From Sphingobium cupriresistens (GTDB lineage: Bacteria > Pseudomonadota > Alphaproteobacteria > Sphingomonadales > Sphingomonadaceae), in contig NZ_SEOO01000020.1 in the NCBI RefSeq assembly GCF_004152865.1, positions 18,493-82,492 on the forward strand: a stretch of DNA of 64,000 nt, given 5' to 3'. Numbering within the stretch: the stretch's first letter is position 1; every line of letters begins with the position of its first letter. Below the pieces are notes generated by a model. That model worked only from the letters and a program-made list of their open reading frames with translations. It was not told the origin of the DNA and made no database searches. This document shows positions 42,801 to 49,664 of the stretch, in pieces. The translations under genes and the position numbers were made by a program.

Positions 42801-43019
42801 GCCGTTGATTTCCTGCTCGATCGGCGCGGCCACGGTCGACGCGACCGTTTCGGCGGATGCGCCGGGATATTGGGCGGAAACCGTGACCGTAGGGGGCACG
42901 ATGTCGGGATATTGGCTGACCGGCAGGCCGATAAAGGCCAGCGCACCAATGACGGTGATGACCACCGCGATAACAGCGGCGAAGATCGGCCGGTCGATGA
43001 AAAAGCGCGAGAAACGCAT
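39837..43019 (-). CDS. RND multidrug efflux permease, HAE1/AcrB-MexF type
   Basis: A 1060-residue inner-membrane drug/proton antiporter. The start MRFSRFFIDRPIFAAVIAVV is typical of the family; an ATG 13 codons upstream is not. Twelve membrane segments and the family motifs are visible: GLPVSQYPDIVPP, the TM4 proton-relay pair in GIVVDDAIVVVENVER, and the TM10 Lys in LAAKNAILVVEF. The length is normal. Together with the adaptor and outer-membrane channel it forms a tripartite pump for hydrophobic toxic compounds, plausibly aromatics or solvents. Confidence 0.94.
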   Translation of the reverse strand: MRFSRFFIDRPIFAAVIAVVITVIGALAFIGLPVSQYPDIVPPTVTVSAQYPGASAETVASTVAAPIEQEINGVDDMLYQSSQSTGDGKVTITVTFKIGTDLDAAQVLVQNRVAVAVPRLPEEVQRLGVVTRKTTPEFLMVVNLQSPDGTFDRNYLSNYALTQVRDRLARLDGVGDVQLFGSRDYAMRVWIDPGRAAAMDLTAGEIVSALRAQNVQVSAGAIGQPPYDRGEAFQLGVEMQGRLTSPDQFANIVIRSDADGRQVRVRDVARVELGAQDYAINTYLSGKPTVVIAVMQRPGSNALDAAEHVKAEMDQLSQRFPKGLEYSVIYNPTEFISQSIDAVYHTLLEAVLLVVLVILVFLQNWRAAIIPIIAIPVSLIGTATILAGLGYSLNNLSLFGLVLAIGIVVDDAIVVVENVERNIGRGMTPLEAARTSMDEVSGALVAIVLVLCAVFVPTLFITGISGAFYQQFAVTISTATIISLILSLTLSPAAAALLLHAKHGPRDRSNDPLWRQKLGVVVDGFNTGFDRMSERYARLTRWLVARPKKMLATYAGLIVATAGLFWVTPAGFIPSQDQGYFLAVVQLPSGASLQRTDKVTREVADKILPIKGLRGAVMFAGFHGPSQTAAPNSAAIYFPFKSFAERKAEGVTYAGIMEQANKAMAGYDKARILLVPPPVIQGIGSAGGYRIMLEDRQDRGYAELNKVAQDFIAKANQTPGLSMIYTLFDVSTPRIYADVDRAKADLLGVPPERVFEAMQVYLGSAFVNDFNLLGRTYRVTAQADAQHRGTVADIANLKTRSNAGGMVPIGSVATFRDKTGPYRVVRYNLMPAVEVDGDTAPGYSSGQSLTTIDKMSAALPEGYASEWTGIAYQQKSAGNTAGIVFGMAVFFVFLVLAAQYESLTLPLAIILIVPMCLFAAMLGINLRGMDNNILTQIGLVVLIALAAKNAILVVEFAKQAEEEQGLSPVEAAVQAAQTRLRPILMTSFAFILGAVPLVIATGAGAELRQALGTAVFFGMAGVTAFGLLFTPTFYVVCRALGDRFARRRRPEADAALQPAE

Positions 43020-43109
43020 CGGGCAAGTCCTTTGCGAAAAGCAAAAGGGAGGCCGCACGATCCAACGGGTCGGATCGTGGGCAGGAATGTTCGCCGAAAG
43101 AGGCGGTTG

Positions 43110-44378
43110 TTACCGCTCGAAGGTCGCCTGCGACGCGACCGGCACGGCCCCGTCGGTCGGCGTGATCGGCGCGGCGACGGCCCTGATCGACGCCCCACGG
43201 GTCGCGACCTTCGCACCGGGCATGGCCGCCTGGACATTGGCCACGACCACCTTGTCCTGTGGCGACAGGCCCGAACGAATGATCCGCAGCCCGTCGACCA
43301 GCGGCCCAAGCTGCACCGGCTTGGCGGCGACGACATCGTCGCGGCCGACCACCAGCACCGTCTTGAGCGCCTGGTCGGACTGGATCGCCTCGTCCGGGAC
43401 GAGCAGGGCGTTGACCTTCCCGCCGCTGGACAGGCGCATATTGCCGAACAGACCGGGCGTCAGGAACAGGTCGGGATTGCTGAGCACGGCGCGTCCGCGA
43501 ATGGTGCCCGACCGCGGGTCCAACCCATTATCGGTGAAGTCGAGGCGCCCCTTCCAGCGATAATCGGATTCGTCCTGCAAGCGGATTTCGACTTCGCCGC
43601 CATGGCCATCCGCATGATCCCGCTGCGACTTCAGGAACAGCGCTTCGGATGCGTCGAAGCTGAAATAGATGGGATCGAGCGCATTGATGGTGGTGAGCAG
43701 GCTGGCGCCCGCTCCTTCGGCTCCCGACACCAGATTGCCGATATCGACCTTCCGGTCGGACACACGGCCCGAAATTGGGGCGCGGATCAGGGTGAATTCC
43801 ACGTCCAGCGCGCGGGTCCGGGCGCGGGCGTCGGCCGCGGCCAGTGCCGCCTGCGCCGCTTGCAGGCGGGCGCGCAGCGTATCGATCTCGCTGGCCGATA
43901 CCGCTTCATCGCCGTTCAGGCGCTGGACGCGGGCATAATCGGCCTGCGCCAGCCGCAGCCCGCTGCGCGCGCTGGCGACGTTGGCGCGGGCTTCGGCCAG
44001 CGCCGCGAGGAAAGGCCGCTGGTCGAGGGTGAAGAGCAACTGGCCCTGGCGCACGATATCGCCGTCTCGGAAGTGGATCGCCGTCACCGGACCCGACACG
44101 CGCGGCCGGACATCGACCGTCTGGCTGGGGGCGAAGCGACCGACATAATCGTCCCACTGGACCACCTGCCGCATCAGCGGCGCGGCGACCCCCACGGTCA
44201 CCACCGGCGCGGCCGCCTGCGCCTGCGGCTGTCCCGCATATTTCCAGCTTACGCCAACAACGATCGCCAGCGCCAGCGCGGCCCAGGCGACATGCCGGCC
44301 GCTCCAGCGCTTGCCCGCCTTTTCCGCACGGATTTCACCGGCCGGCGCGTCCGCGTCGATCTTTGTGATCATGTTCAT
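43110..44378 (-). CDS. RND periplasmic adaptor (membrane fusion protein)
   Basis: A 422-residue adaptor with an N-terminal membrane anchor at residues ~29-47. The lipoyl-domain halves (VDVRPRVSGPVTAIHFRDGD and FTLIRAPISGRVSDRKVDIG) flank an alpha-hairpin rich in Ala and Arg (ARANVASARSGLRLAQADYARV). A beta-barrel region follows. It overlaps by four bases (ATGA) a small gene upstream and lies 90 bases before the RND permease. It links the pump to the outer-membrane channel. Confidence 0.9.
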   Translation of the reverse strand: MNMITKIDADAPAGEIRAEKAGKRWSGRHVAWAALALAIVVGVSWKYAGQPQAQAAAPVVTVGVAAPLMRQVVQWDDYVGRFAPSQTVDVRPRVSGPVTAIHFRDGDIVRQGQLLFTLDQRPFLAALAEARANVASARSGLRLAQADYARVQRLNGDEAVSASEIDTLRARLQAAQAALAAADARARTRALDVEFTLIRAPISGRVSDRKVDIGNLVSGAEGAGASLLTTINALDPIYFSFDASEALFLKSQRDHADGHGGEVEIRLQDESDYRWKGRLDFTDNGLDPRSGTIRGRAVLSNPDLFLTPGLFGNMRLSSGGKVNALLVPDEAIQSDQALKTVLVVGRDDVVAAKPVQLGPLVDGLRIIRSGLSPQDKVVVANVQAAMPGAKVATRGASIRAVAAPITPTDGAVPVASQATFER

Positions 44379-44776
44379 GCGACAGTCCCCTTGATGCTGT
44401 GGCGCGCGGCGGTGATCGCGGAAAGGAGCAGTTCAAGCTGCCCTTCGCTGAAACCCGCGTCGCGGAAATCGGTGATGGCGGACGGGCGAACGGCAAAGCC
44501 ATTATGCCAGCCTTCCACGGCGAGCCGGCGCAGCGCTTCCAACCGCGTGCTGGCGAGCCGGAAATGCGGTTGCGGCCCGAAGACCATGGTCTTGATCCGC
44601 CCCCAAAGGCCCGGTTCGCGCAGCGATGCCAGGCCATCGCCGCGCGCCAGTTGCACGATTTGCCATTCGGTCGGCGAAAAGCCGGTGGCGGTCGCCTTGA
44701 TACGGTCGCGCACGACAGACAAGGCGATGCCGTCCCCCACCGCGAGCAGCGGTTGGGCAAAATCGATATAGGCCAT
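44375..44776 (-). CDS. Small hypothetical protein, first gene of the RND operon
   Basis: A 133-residue soluble protein. The sequence SPTEWQIVQLARGDGLASLREPG..GRIKTMVFG and the C-terminal AITDFRDAGFSEGQLELLLSAI suggest a helical protein with two helix-turn-helix-like parts, but I do not recognise a family. It is coupled to the adaptor gene by ATGA overlap and follows the operon promoter, so a regulatory or accessory role for the pump is likely. No membrane segment or signal peptide. Confidence 0.7.
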   Translation of the reverse strand: MAYIDFAQPLLAVGDGIALSVVRDRIKATATGFSPTEWQIVQLARGDGLASLREPGLWGRIKTMVFGPQPHFRLASTRLEALRRLAVEGWHNGFAVRPSAITDFRDAGFSEGQLELLLSAITAARHSIKGTVA

Positions 44777-45028
44777 GATATTCGTCCCCTGATTGCGCGC
44801 ATGATGGCCGCGCCATCCGTTTGGGATGAACGGGACCGTCTCCCGAACCGCGGTGGGATCGGAATGCGCAGCGCCATACGGAACAGGGCGTTCGCCCCGT
44901 CCGGCATGACCAGATGTTGATGCAGATGCGGCGCGCCGAAGCTGCCGTTAAGTCGATGTCACTCGCCTAATAGATAAACAAATATTGGACATGGAGCCTC
45001 CTTCGAGGCTGCGCCTCTACCGGATTTC

Positions 45029-45042
45029 ATACTTATCGGTAT
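45029..45042. promoter_or_regulatory. TetR-type operator overlapping the RND promoter -10
   Basis: ATACTTATCGGTAT is a variant of the palindrome ATACCGATCGGTAT found at the start of the tetR gene next door. It overlaps the predicted -10 and start region of the pump promoter on the minus strand, where a bound repressor would block RNA polymerase. Confidence 0.65.
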
Positions 45043-45067
45043 ATAATGCGATGCAGCATATCGTCAA
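45040..45067 (-). promoter_or_regulatory. Predicted sigma-70 promoter of the RND operon
   Basis: Read on the minus strand, TTGACG (45067-45062) and TATATA (45045-45040) are separated by 16 bases. The promoter faces the small gene at 44776 and is bracketed by two TetR-type palindromes. The rest of the 350-base gap 44777-45126 holds no credible gene; the short open frame crossing it is not like its neighbours. Confidence 0.6.
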
Positions 45068-45077
45068 CCGCTTTCTG

Positions 45078-45089
45078 TACCGATTGGTA
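45078..45089. promoter_or_regulatory. Second TetR-type operator upstream of the RND promoter
   Basis: TACCGATTGGTA lies just upstream of the predicted -35 box. It matches 11 of 12 inner positions of ATACCGATCGGTAT. With the site at 45029 it brackets the promoter. Confidence 0.6.
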
Positions 45090-45126
45090 AAAATTTATGA
45101 ATTGGCGCTGAACGACGCGGAACGGC

Positions 45127-45738
45127 TCAGACGGTGGGCCACATCGCCATGGTGGTTTCGACCAATTGTTCCAGTTGCGCGGGCGTCGCCCCGCCGCTGG
45201 CTTGCACGCCCATGCCCTGAATGACCGCGGTCAGATAGGTCGCGATCGCGGCCGGTTCGACACCGGCAGGCAGGTCGCCTTCGGCCTTGGCGCGCTCCAG
45301 CCGTTCAACCAGCGCCTTGTCAGAAGAGGCGCGACGCGCGATCACGTCGGTCTTGATCGAGTCGGCCTGGGTGGTGCAGGCGACCATGCTGATGACGCCC
45401 AGACAGGCGCGCGGATCGCTGCCGCCGGTCTGGATTTGCAGCGTGCCGCGCAGCAACCGTTCAGCCACACCCCGCGCGGTGGGCGCATCAAGGGCGGAGC
45501 GCATATAACAGAGCTTGTCGCGCTCATACAGATCCAGCGCCTTGTGAAACAAAGCTTCCTTGTTGCCGAAACAGGCGTAGAGGCTGGGCTTGGTGATGCC
45601 CATCGCCTCGGTCAGTTCGGCCAGCGACGCGCCCTCATAGCCGCGGGTCCAAAAGACCTGGAGCGCGGCCGACAGGGCTTCCTCAGGATCGAATTCCCTG
45701 GGGCGTCCTCTCGTTACGGGTTCGGCTGCCATTTTCAT
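45127..45738 (-). CDS. TetR/AcrR-family repressor of the RND pump
   Basis: A 203-residue repressor. The N-terminal helix-turn-helix is complete: GRPREFDPEEALSAALQVFW, then YEGASLAELTEAMGITKPSLYACFGNKEALF. The C-terminal domain belongs to the YxaF/LmrA-like group with a CLGVISMVACTTQA stretch. The start may be MKMAAEP or MAAEP two codons on; neither has a clear Shine-Dalgarno. A perfect ATACCGATCGGTAT overlaps the first codon, pointing to autorepression, and related sites flank the pump promoter downstream of the gene. A very long frame extending upstream is antisense to the metE-like gene. Confidence 0.9.
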   Translation of the reverse strand: MKMAAEPVTRGRPREFDPEEALSAALQVFWTRGYEGASLAELTEAMGITKPSLYACFGNKEALFHKALDLYERDKLCYMRSALDAPTARGVAERLLRGTLQIQTGGSDPRACLGVISMVACTTQADSIKTDVIARRASSDKALVERLERAKAEGDLPAGVEPAAIATYLTAVIQGMGVQASGGATPAQLEQLVETTMAMWPTV

Positions 45739-45750
45739 ACCGATCGGTAT
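45737..45750. promoter_or_regulatory. ATACCGATCGGTAT autoregulatory operator of tetR
   Basis: A perfect 14-bp palindrome overlaps the tetR start codon. It differs from the ATAACGATCGTTAT operator family of the window at only one position per half-site, but it is linked here to its own repressor. Confidence 0.75.
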
Positions 45751-45803
45751 ATAGGCATGGCGGCGCAGTTGTCCAGATGCTGCGCTCCCCCGACGGGGGA
45801 TCG

Positions 45804-45836
45804 ATTCACGTTTATGATATACCCATATTCGTGAAT
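45804..45836. promoter_or_regulatory. Inverted repeat upstream of the metE-like gene
   Basis: ATTCACG (45804-45810) and CGTGAAT (45830-45836) form perfect 7-base arms around 19 bases of AT-rich sequence, about 40 bases before the metE-like start. It may be a regulator site; the IclR gene two genes downstream is a candidate regulator. A GC hairpin, TCCCCCGACGGGGGA, lies just upstream at 45786-45800. Confidence 0.45.
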
Positions 45837-45873
45837 TTATGGCACTTGTCTCTCGTTCAAGGGAGAGAGATGC

Positions 45874-46998
45874 ATGTCCATAGCCACCACCCATGTCGGC
45901 AGCCTGCCGCGCGGCGACGCGCTGACCCCGCTGCTGCTGGCCCGCGACAAGGGCGAACCCTATGACGCCGCCGCGTTCGACACGGCCGTTCAGCAGGCGG
46001 TGACGGACGCGGTCGCGGCGCAGATCGACGCGGGCGTGTCGATCGTCAGCGACGGCGAGTTGGGGAAGGTCGGCTATTCCACCTATATGATCGAGCGTCT
46101 GTCGGGATTTGGCGGGCATATCGATCGCAAGGTCGCGGCCGACCTCGCTCCGCTGCCCGAACTGCGGCAGAAGCTGGCGGCGATCATGGGGAGCCAGGAA
46201 TTCACCCGCGCATCCTGCATCGGCCCGGTAAAGCTGGTGACGCTGGCGCCGCTGCACGACGACATTCGCCGTTTCAAGGCGGCGCTGGCCGGTCATGCCG
46301 GCGCCCGCGCCTTCATGAACGCCGCGTCCCCCGGCCTCATCACCGCTTTCCAGGTCAACCGCCATTATCCTAGCCACGAAGCCTATCTGGCCGATCTGGT
46401 CGATGCGATGCGGGAGGAATATGAGACGATCGTCGCGGCGGGATTCGACCTGCAGCTCGATTGCCCCGACCTCGCCATGTCGCGCCACACCGGCTATCAG
46501 GATGCGAGCGACGAGGAGTTCATCAGGATCGCCGCCGCCAATGTCGAAGCACTGAATGCCGCGACCGCCAATATCCCCGCGGACCGGATGCGGATGCATA
46601 TCTGCTGGGGCAATTATGAAGGGCCGCACGATCACGACATTCCGCTGGAGAAGGTGATCGACATCATATTGGCCGCCCGCCCGGCGACCGTCTTGTTCGA
46701 AGGGGCTAATCCGTGCCACGAACATGAATGGACGGTGTGGCGCGACGCCAAAGTGCCGGGCGACAAAATCCTTGCCCCCGGTCTGATCGACACCTGTTCC
46801 AACTATGTCGAGCATCCCGAACTGATCGCCCAGCGGATCGAGCGTTTCGCCGGGATCGTCGGCAAGGACCGGGTGATCGCCAGCACCGATTGCGGCTTCG
46901 GCACCTTCGCCGGATATGGCAAGATCGACCCGGCGGTGACCTGGAAGAAGCTGCGGTCGCTACGCGCCGGCGCGGACCTGGCGGACGCGCGCCTGTGA
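45874..46998 (+). CDS. Cobalamin-independent methionine synthase II-like (MetE C-terminal family)
   Basis: A 374-residue TIM-barrel of the MetE C-terminal/UROD superfamily. It begins TTHVGSLPR, like many stand-alone members, and has VSDGELGKVGYSTY, the zinc-site motifs HICWGNYEGPH and STDCGFGTFAGYG, and Glu in LFEGANPCHEHEW. Such proteins transfer methyl or alkyl groups to thiols; some act on homocysteine, others on coenzyme M. Here it could take the methyl group from 5-methyl-tetrahydrofolate made by the LigM/DesA-type demethylase nearby. That link is an inference. The start follows AAGGGAGAGAG. Confidence 0.82.
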   Translation: MSIATTHVGSLPRGDALTPLLLARDKGEPYDAAAFDTAVQQAVTDAVAAQIDAGVSIVSDGELGKVGYSTYMIERLSGFGGHIDRKVAADLAPLPELRQKLAAIMGSQEFTRASCIGPVKLVTLAPLHDDIRRFKAALAGHAGARAFMNAASPGLITAFQVNRHYPSHEAYLADLVDAMREEYETIVAAGFDLQLDCPDLAMSRHTGYQDASDEEFIRIAAANVEALNAATANIPADRMRMHICWGNYEGPHDHDIPLEKVIDIILAARPATVLFEGANPCHEHEWTVWRDAKVPGDKILAPGLIDTCSNYVEHPELIAQRIERFAGIVGKDRVIASTDCGFGTFAGYGKIDPAVTWKKLRSLRAGADLADARL

Positions 46999-47006
46999 GG
47001 TCGGCT

Positions 47007-47396
47007 GTGACAGAAGAGCAGCGCCGCGGAATCGAACAGGATTGCGCCCGTCTGGTTGCGCTCTACGCCAATCTGAATGACGCGGGGCGCTGGGCGGATG
47101 TCGCGGCGCTCTATGCGCCCGATGGCCGCATGGCGCGCCCGACTGCGCCAGACGAGTGGACGGAGGGGCGCGACGCGATCCTCGCCGCTTTCCTCGCCCG
47201 GCCGGCGCGGACGACGCGGCATGTCTGCTCCAATGTCGTCATCGACGTCCTGAGCGACAGCGAAGCGACGGGGGAAAGCGCAATGCTGTTGTTCACAGGC
47301 GAGGGCGCGCCGAAAGTCGGTTCCTTTCACGACCGTTTCGTGCGCATAGAGGCGGGCTGGCGCTTTGCCGAAAGGCGGGGCAGTCTTACGTTTTAA
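47007..47396 (+). CDS. NTF2/SnoaL-like protein
   Basis: A 129-residue SnoaL_4-type protein. It starts with GTG (VTEEQRRGIEQDC); an ATG-initiated longer frame would lie inside the metE-like gene and is rejected. The order of segments (LVALYANLNDAGRWADVAALYAPDGR, RDAILAAFLARP, RHVCSNVVIDV, FHDRFVRIEAGWRFAERRG) is that of the fold. It is eight bases after the metE-like gene and 18 bases before an IclR regulator, so all three form one operon. Function is unknown; a dehydratase, isomerase or lyase role is possible. Confidence 0.75.
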   Translation: MTEEQRRGIEQDCARLVALYANLNDAGRWADVAALYAPDGRMARPTAPDEWTEGRDAILAAFLARPARTTRHVCSNVVIDVLSDSEATGESAMLLFTGEGAPKVGSFHDRFVRIEAGWRFAERRGSLTF

Positions 47397-47414
47397 ACAG
47401 GGGTTCGCTGGCTC

Positions 47415-48176
47415 ATGAATGGCACCACGCCGTCCACCGTCAAATCGGCGATGCGCACCATCGACATCATCGAATATGTCGTGGCGCGCCCTGCCGGGGT
47501 GGTAGCGCAGGAGATCGCCGCCGGGCTGGCGATCCCGGTCAGCAGCCTGTCCTACCTGCTCGCGACGCTGGCGGAGCGCCACTATCTGACCCGCGAAGGG
47601 CGGCGCTATCTGCCGGGGCCAGCGCTGGAACGGCTGGCGTCGCCGCGCATCGCCATGTCGCTGGCCGACAAGGTCCGGCCGCTGGTCAAGTCGCTGCGGT
47701 TGCAGATGAACGAGACGGCGTCCTTCTTCATCCGCGACGGCTGGCATCTGGAGGCGATCGTGACCGAGACGGCGGAACAGTCGCTCCGCTATTCGATCAG
47801 CGTGGGCACGCGCAGCCCGCTCCATTGCCTGGCCGCGGGCAAGGCGCTGCTCGCCACCATGGCCGATGCCGAGCTGGACGGATATTTCGCGCAGGCGCGG
47901 CTGGAAAGCTTCACCCCCAGCAGCATTACCGATGAAGCCCAGTTGCGGGCGGAACTGGCGGAGATCCGCGCCACCGGCATCGGCCGCACCCGCGAGGAAT
48001 ATACGCCGGGCATCTGCGGCCTGGGCATGGCGGTGATGGTGGACGATGTGGCGGTCGGCGCTTTTGCCCTGGCGATCCCGGTGCCGCGCTTCACCGCCGA
48101 AGTCGAAGGACGGACCATCGCCAAGCTGGAGCAGGCCGTGAGCCTGTTCACCGCTGCGGAGATGCCGGCGGTTTGA
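47415..48176 (+). CDS. IclR-family transcriptional regulator
   Basis: A 253-residue regulator with an N-terminal winged helix (VKSAMRTIDIIEYVVARPAGVVAQEIAAGLAIPVSSLSYLLATL, quoted in part) and the effector domain with LHCLAAGKALLA, GIGRTREEYTPGICGLGMAV and AFALAIPVPRF. IclR proteins often control aromatic catabolism. It is the third gene of the metE-like operon and convergent with the O-demethylase gene, so it may regulate either. Confidence 0.9.
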   Translation: MNGTTPSTVKSAMRTIDIIEYVVARPAGVVAQEIAAGLAIPVSSLSYLLATLAERHYLTREGRRYLPGPALERLASPRIAMSLADKVRPLVKSLRLQMNETASFFIRDGWHLEAIVTETAEQSLRYSISVGTRSPLHCLAAGKALLATMADAELDGYFAQARLESFTPSSITDEAQLRAELAEIRATGIGRTREEYTPGICGLGMAVMVDDVAVGAFALAIPVPRFTAEVEGRTIAKLEQAVSLFTAAEMPAV

Positions 48177-48211
48177 GCAACGGCGCGTCATGATCGCGAC
48201 AGGGTGGTGAA

Positions 48212-48235
48212 GGGGGACGCCTTTCGGCATCCCCC
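48212..48235. terminator. Candidate terminator hairpin between convergent genes
   Basis: GGGGGACGCC-TTTC-GGCATCCCCC forms a 10-bp stem with one mismatch, between the ends of the IclR and O-demethylase genes. No T-run follows, so it may act as a Rho-assisted or RNA-stabilising hairpin. Confidence 0.45.
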
Positions 48236-48263
48236 GTCCCCTCCCGCTCAGGAGATGAGCTTA

Positions 48264-49664
48264 TCAGGCGGCCTTGGTGCGCCAGCCGTCGGCGTAGTTG
48301 TCGCGGGCGGCTTCCGAATAGGGCACCGAGGAGACGATCGCCTTGATTTCGGTCTGGACGTGCGGCTCGACGGTCGGCTTGCTCGTGCCGCCATTGGGTT
48401 CGCCCCACAGCAAAGTCACCTCGGTGCCGGGCGCGGCGAATTCCGCATCGACCATCGCCAGCGCCAGGAAGCGGCCGGCGTTGATGGTGTAGCCGATCCA
48501 GGTCGACAGGCCGACGGTCTTCCCGTCCTTGAGCACCGCATCATAGGGGTGCATACAATAGACGGCGCTGGGGAATTCGAGGAACTTCGCCTTGTCGCCG
48601 GTCTGGAGCATCGAGCTCATGACGCGGACGATATCCTCGTTGTCCAGAGCCAGCGTCACCTTTTGACGGTGGGGCTGATCCTTGATCTTCTCCAACGCTT
48701 CGCGGCCGACGAAATCATGGTCGAACTTGACCATGATGCCATAGCCCAGCTCCCACGGATTGAGGTAATAATCCTCGATCTTGTCCGAGACGAAGCTGCC
48801 GCCGAGCGAGCATTTGCCCTCATAGCTGTTTTCGCCGATCCATTCGCGGAAGCCCTTCGAGCCTTCGCCGGTGTAGGTGGCGGGCAGCGGCGAGGGAATC
48901 CAGCCCGATTCGAGCGTGTTGGACGAATAGGTGCGTCCACCGCAGAGCGTCAGGCCATAATCCTTGCCCGCTTCGATCAGGGCGTTGCGGACAGTGTCAT
49001 AATCCTTCCAGGGACCAAACAGCTCGTAGCCCGGCTGGCCGGCCATGCCGTGGCGTAGCGCGCGCACTTCAACGCCGGCGATGTTGATCGGCGCCATATG
49101 GAAGAATTTGAGGTCCGGCGGGGTCTGGCCCATCGCCTTTTCCAGCACCGGCATGGCGTTCGGCCCCTGCAACTGGAAGCGATAGTTGCGGCGATAGCCT
49201 TGACTGTCGAGCGGGCGGGCAGCGGTGCGCTCGTCGCGTTCCACCTTAACGTCCCACTTGCCGGTCGACGCCCAATATTCGACCCACTCGATCGAGGGGG
49301 CGCGGCCGACCAGTTCGAACTTTTCTTCTTCCAGATAGAAGAGGATGACGTCGCCGATCACATAGCCTTCGGGCGTGACCGGGGCGAACTGCTTGGCGCG
49401 GTTCGGCACGAAGCCCTTGAAGCTGTTGGGGGCGAGGTAGGACAGCATGTCGAACGCGCCGGGGCCGGTGACGAGCAGGTCGACCATGTGGAAGCTCTGG
49501 TTGAACAGAACCGAGCTTTCCGCCCAGCTGCGCTGTTCGTCGCGCCAATTGCTATATTCGCCCGGAACGCCCGGATAGACGTTGGGACCAACCTGCTGGT
49601 TACGCAGGAATTCGACGATGTCGCCCTTTTCATCGAGCAGCTGTTGCAGGGTCTTGTCAGTCAT
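48264..49664 (-). CDS. Tetrahydrofolate-dependent aromatic O-demethylase, LigM/DesA-type
   Basis: A 466-residue GcvT-fold protein. As recalled, it follows SYK-6 LigM and DesA over its length: VYPGVPGEYSNWRDEQ, VLFNQSFHMVDL, KQFAPVTPEGYVIGD, LRHGMAGQPGYELFGP, NTLESGWIPSPLPA, NPWELGYG, VKFDHDFVGREAL and LLWGEPNGGTSKPTVEPH. These enzymes move the methoxy methyl of vanillate, 3-O-methylgallate or syringate to tetrahydrofolate. Which substrate applies cannot be told. The ATG directly follows the hydrolase stop, with AAGGAGAGG as ribosome-binding site. It ends the transporter-hydrolase-demethylase operon headed by a ferB-type operator. Confidence 0.85.
   Translation of the reverse strand: MTDKTLQQLLDEKGDIVEFLRNQQVGPNVYPGVPGEYSNWRDEQRSWAESSVLFNQSFHMVDLLVTGPGAFDMLSYLAPNSFKGFVPNRAKQFAPVTPEGYVIGDVILFYLEEEKFELVGRAPSIEWVEYWASTGKWDVKVERDERTAARPLDSQGYRRNYRFQLQGPNAMPVLEKAMGQTPPDLKFFHMAPINIAGVEVRALRHGMAGQPGYELFGPWKDYDTVRNALIEAGKDYGLTLCGGRTYSSNTLESGWIPSPLPATYTGEGSKGFREWIGENSYEGKCSLGGSFVSDKIEDYYLNPWELGYGIMVKFDHDFVGREALEKIKDQPHRQKVTLALDNEDIVRVMSSMLQTGDKAKFLEFPSAVYCMHPYDAVLKDGKTVGLSTWIGYTINAGRFLALAMVDAEFAAPGTEVTLLWGEPNGGTSKPTVEPHVQTEIKAIVSSVPYSEAARDNYADGWRTKAA

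Noticed and set aside
39849..44771. A 1640-codon open frame on the plus strand
   Set aside because: It is antisense to the RND permease, adaptor and small gene. Its translation is rich in His, Arg, Gln and Asp without any domain, as expected for a shadow frame in GC-rich DNA. Similar long shadows opposite the SDRs, TonB receptors, PQQ genes and ferA (for example 59612-61582) were dropped for the same reason.
44985..45224. Short open frame between the RND promoter and the end of tetR
   Set aside because: It crosses the predicted pump promoter and both operators and then runs antisense into tetR; no ribosome-binding site and no family resemblance.
45739..46815. A 562-codon minus-strand frame that contains the TetR gene at its end
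   Set aside because: The extra ~360 codons are antisense to the metE-like gene. The TetR protein is complete from 45738, where an autoregulatory palindrome overlaps the start.
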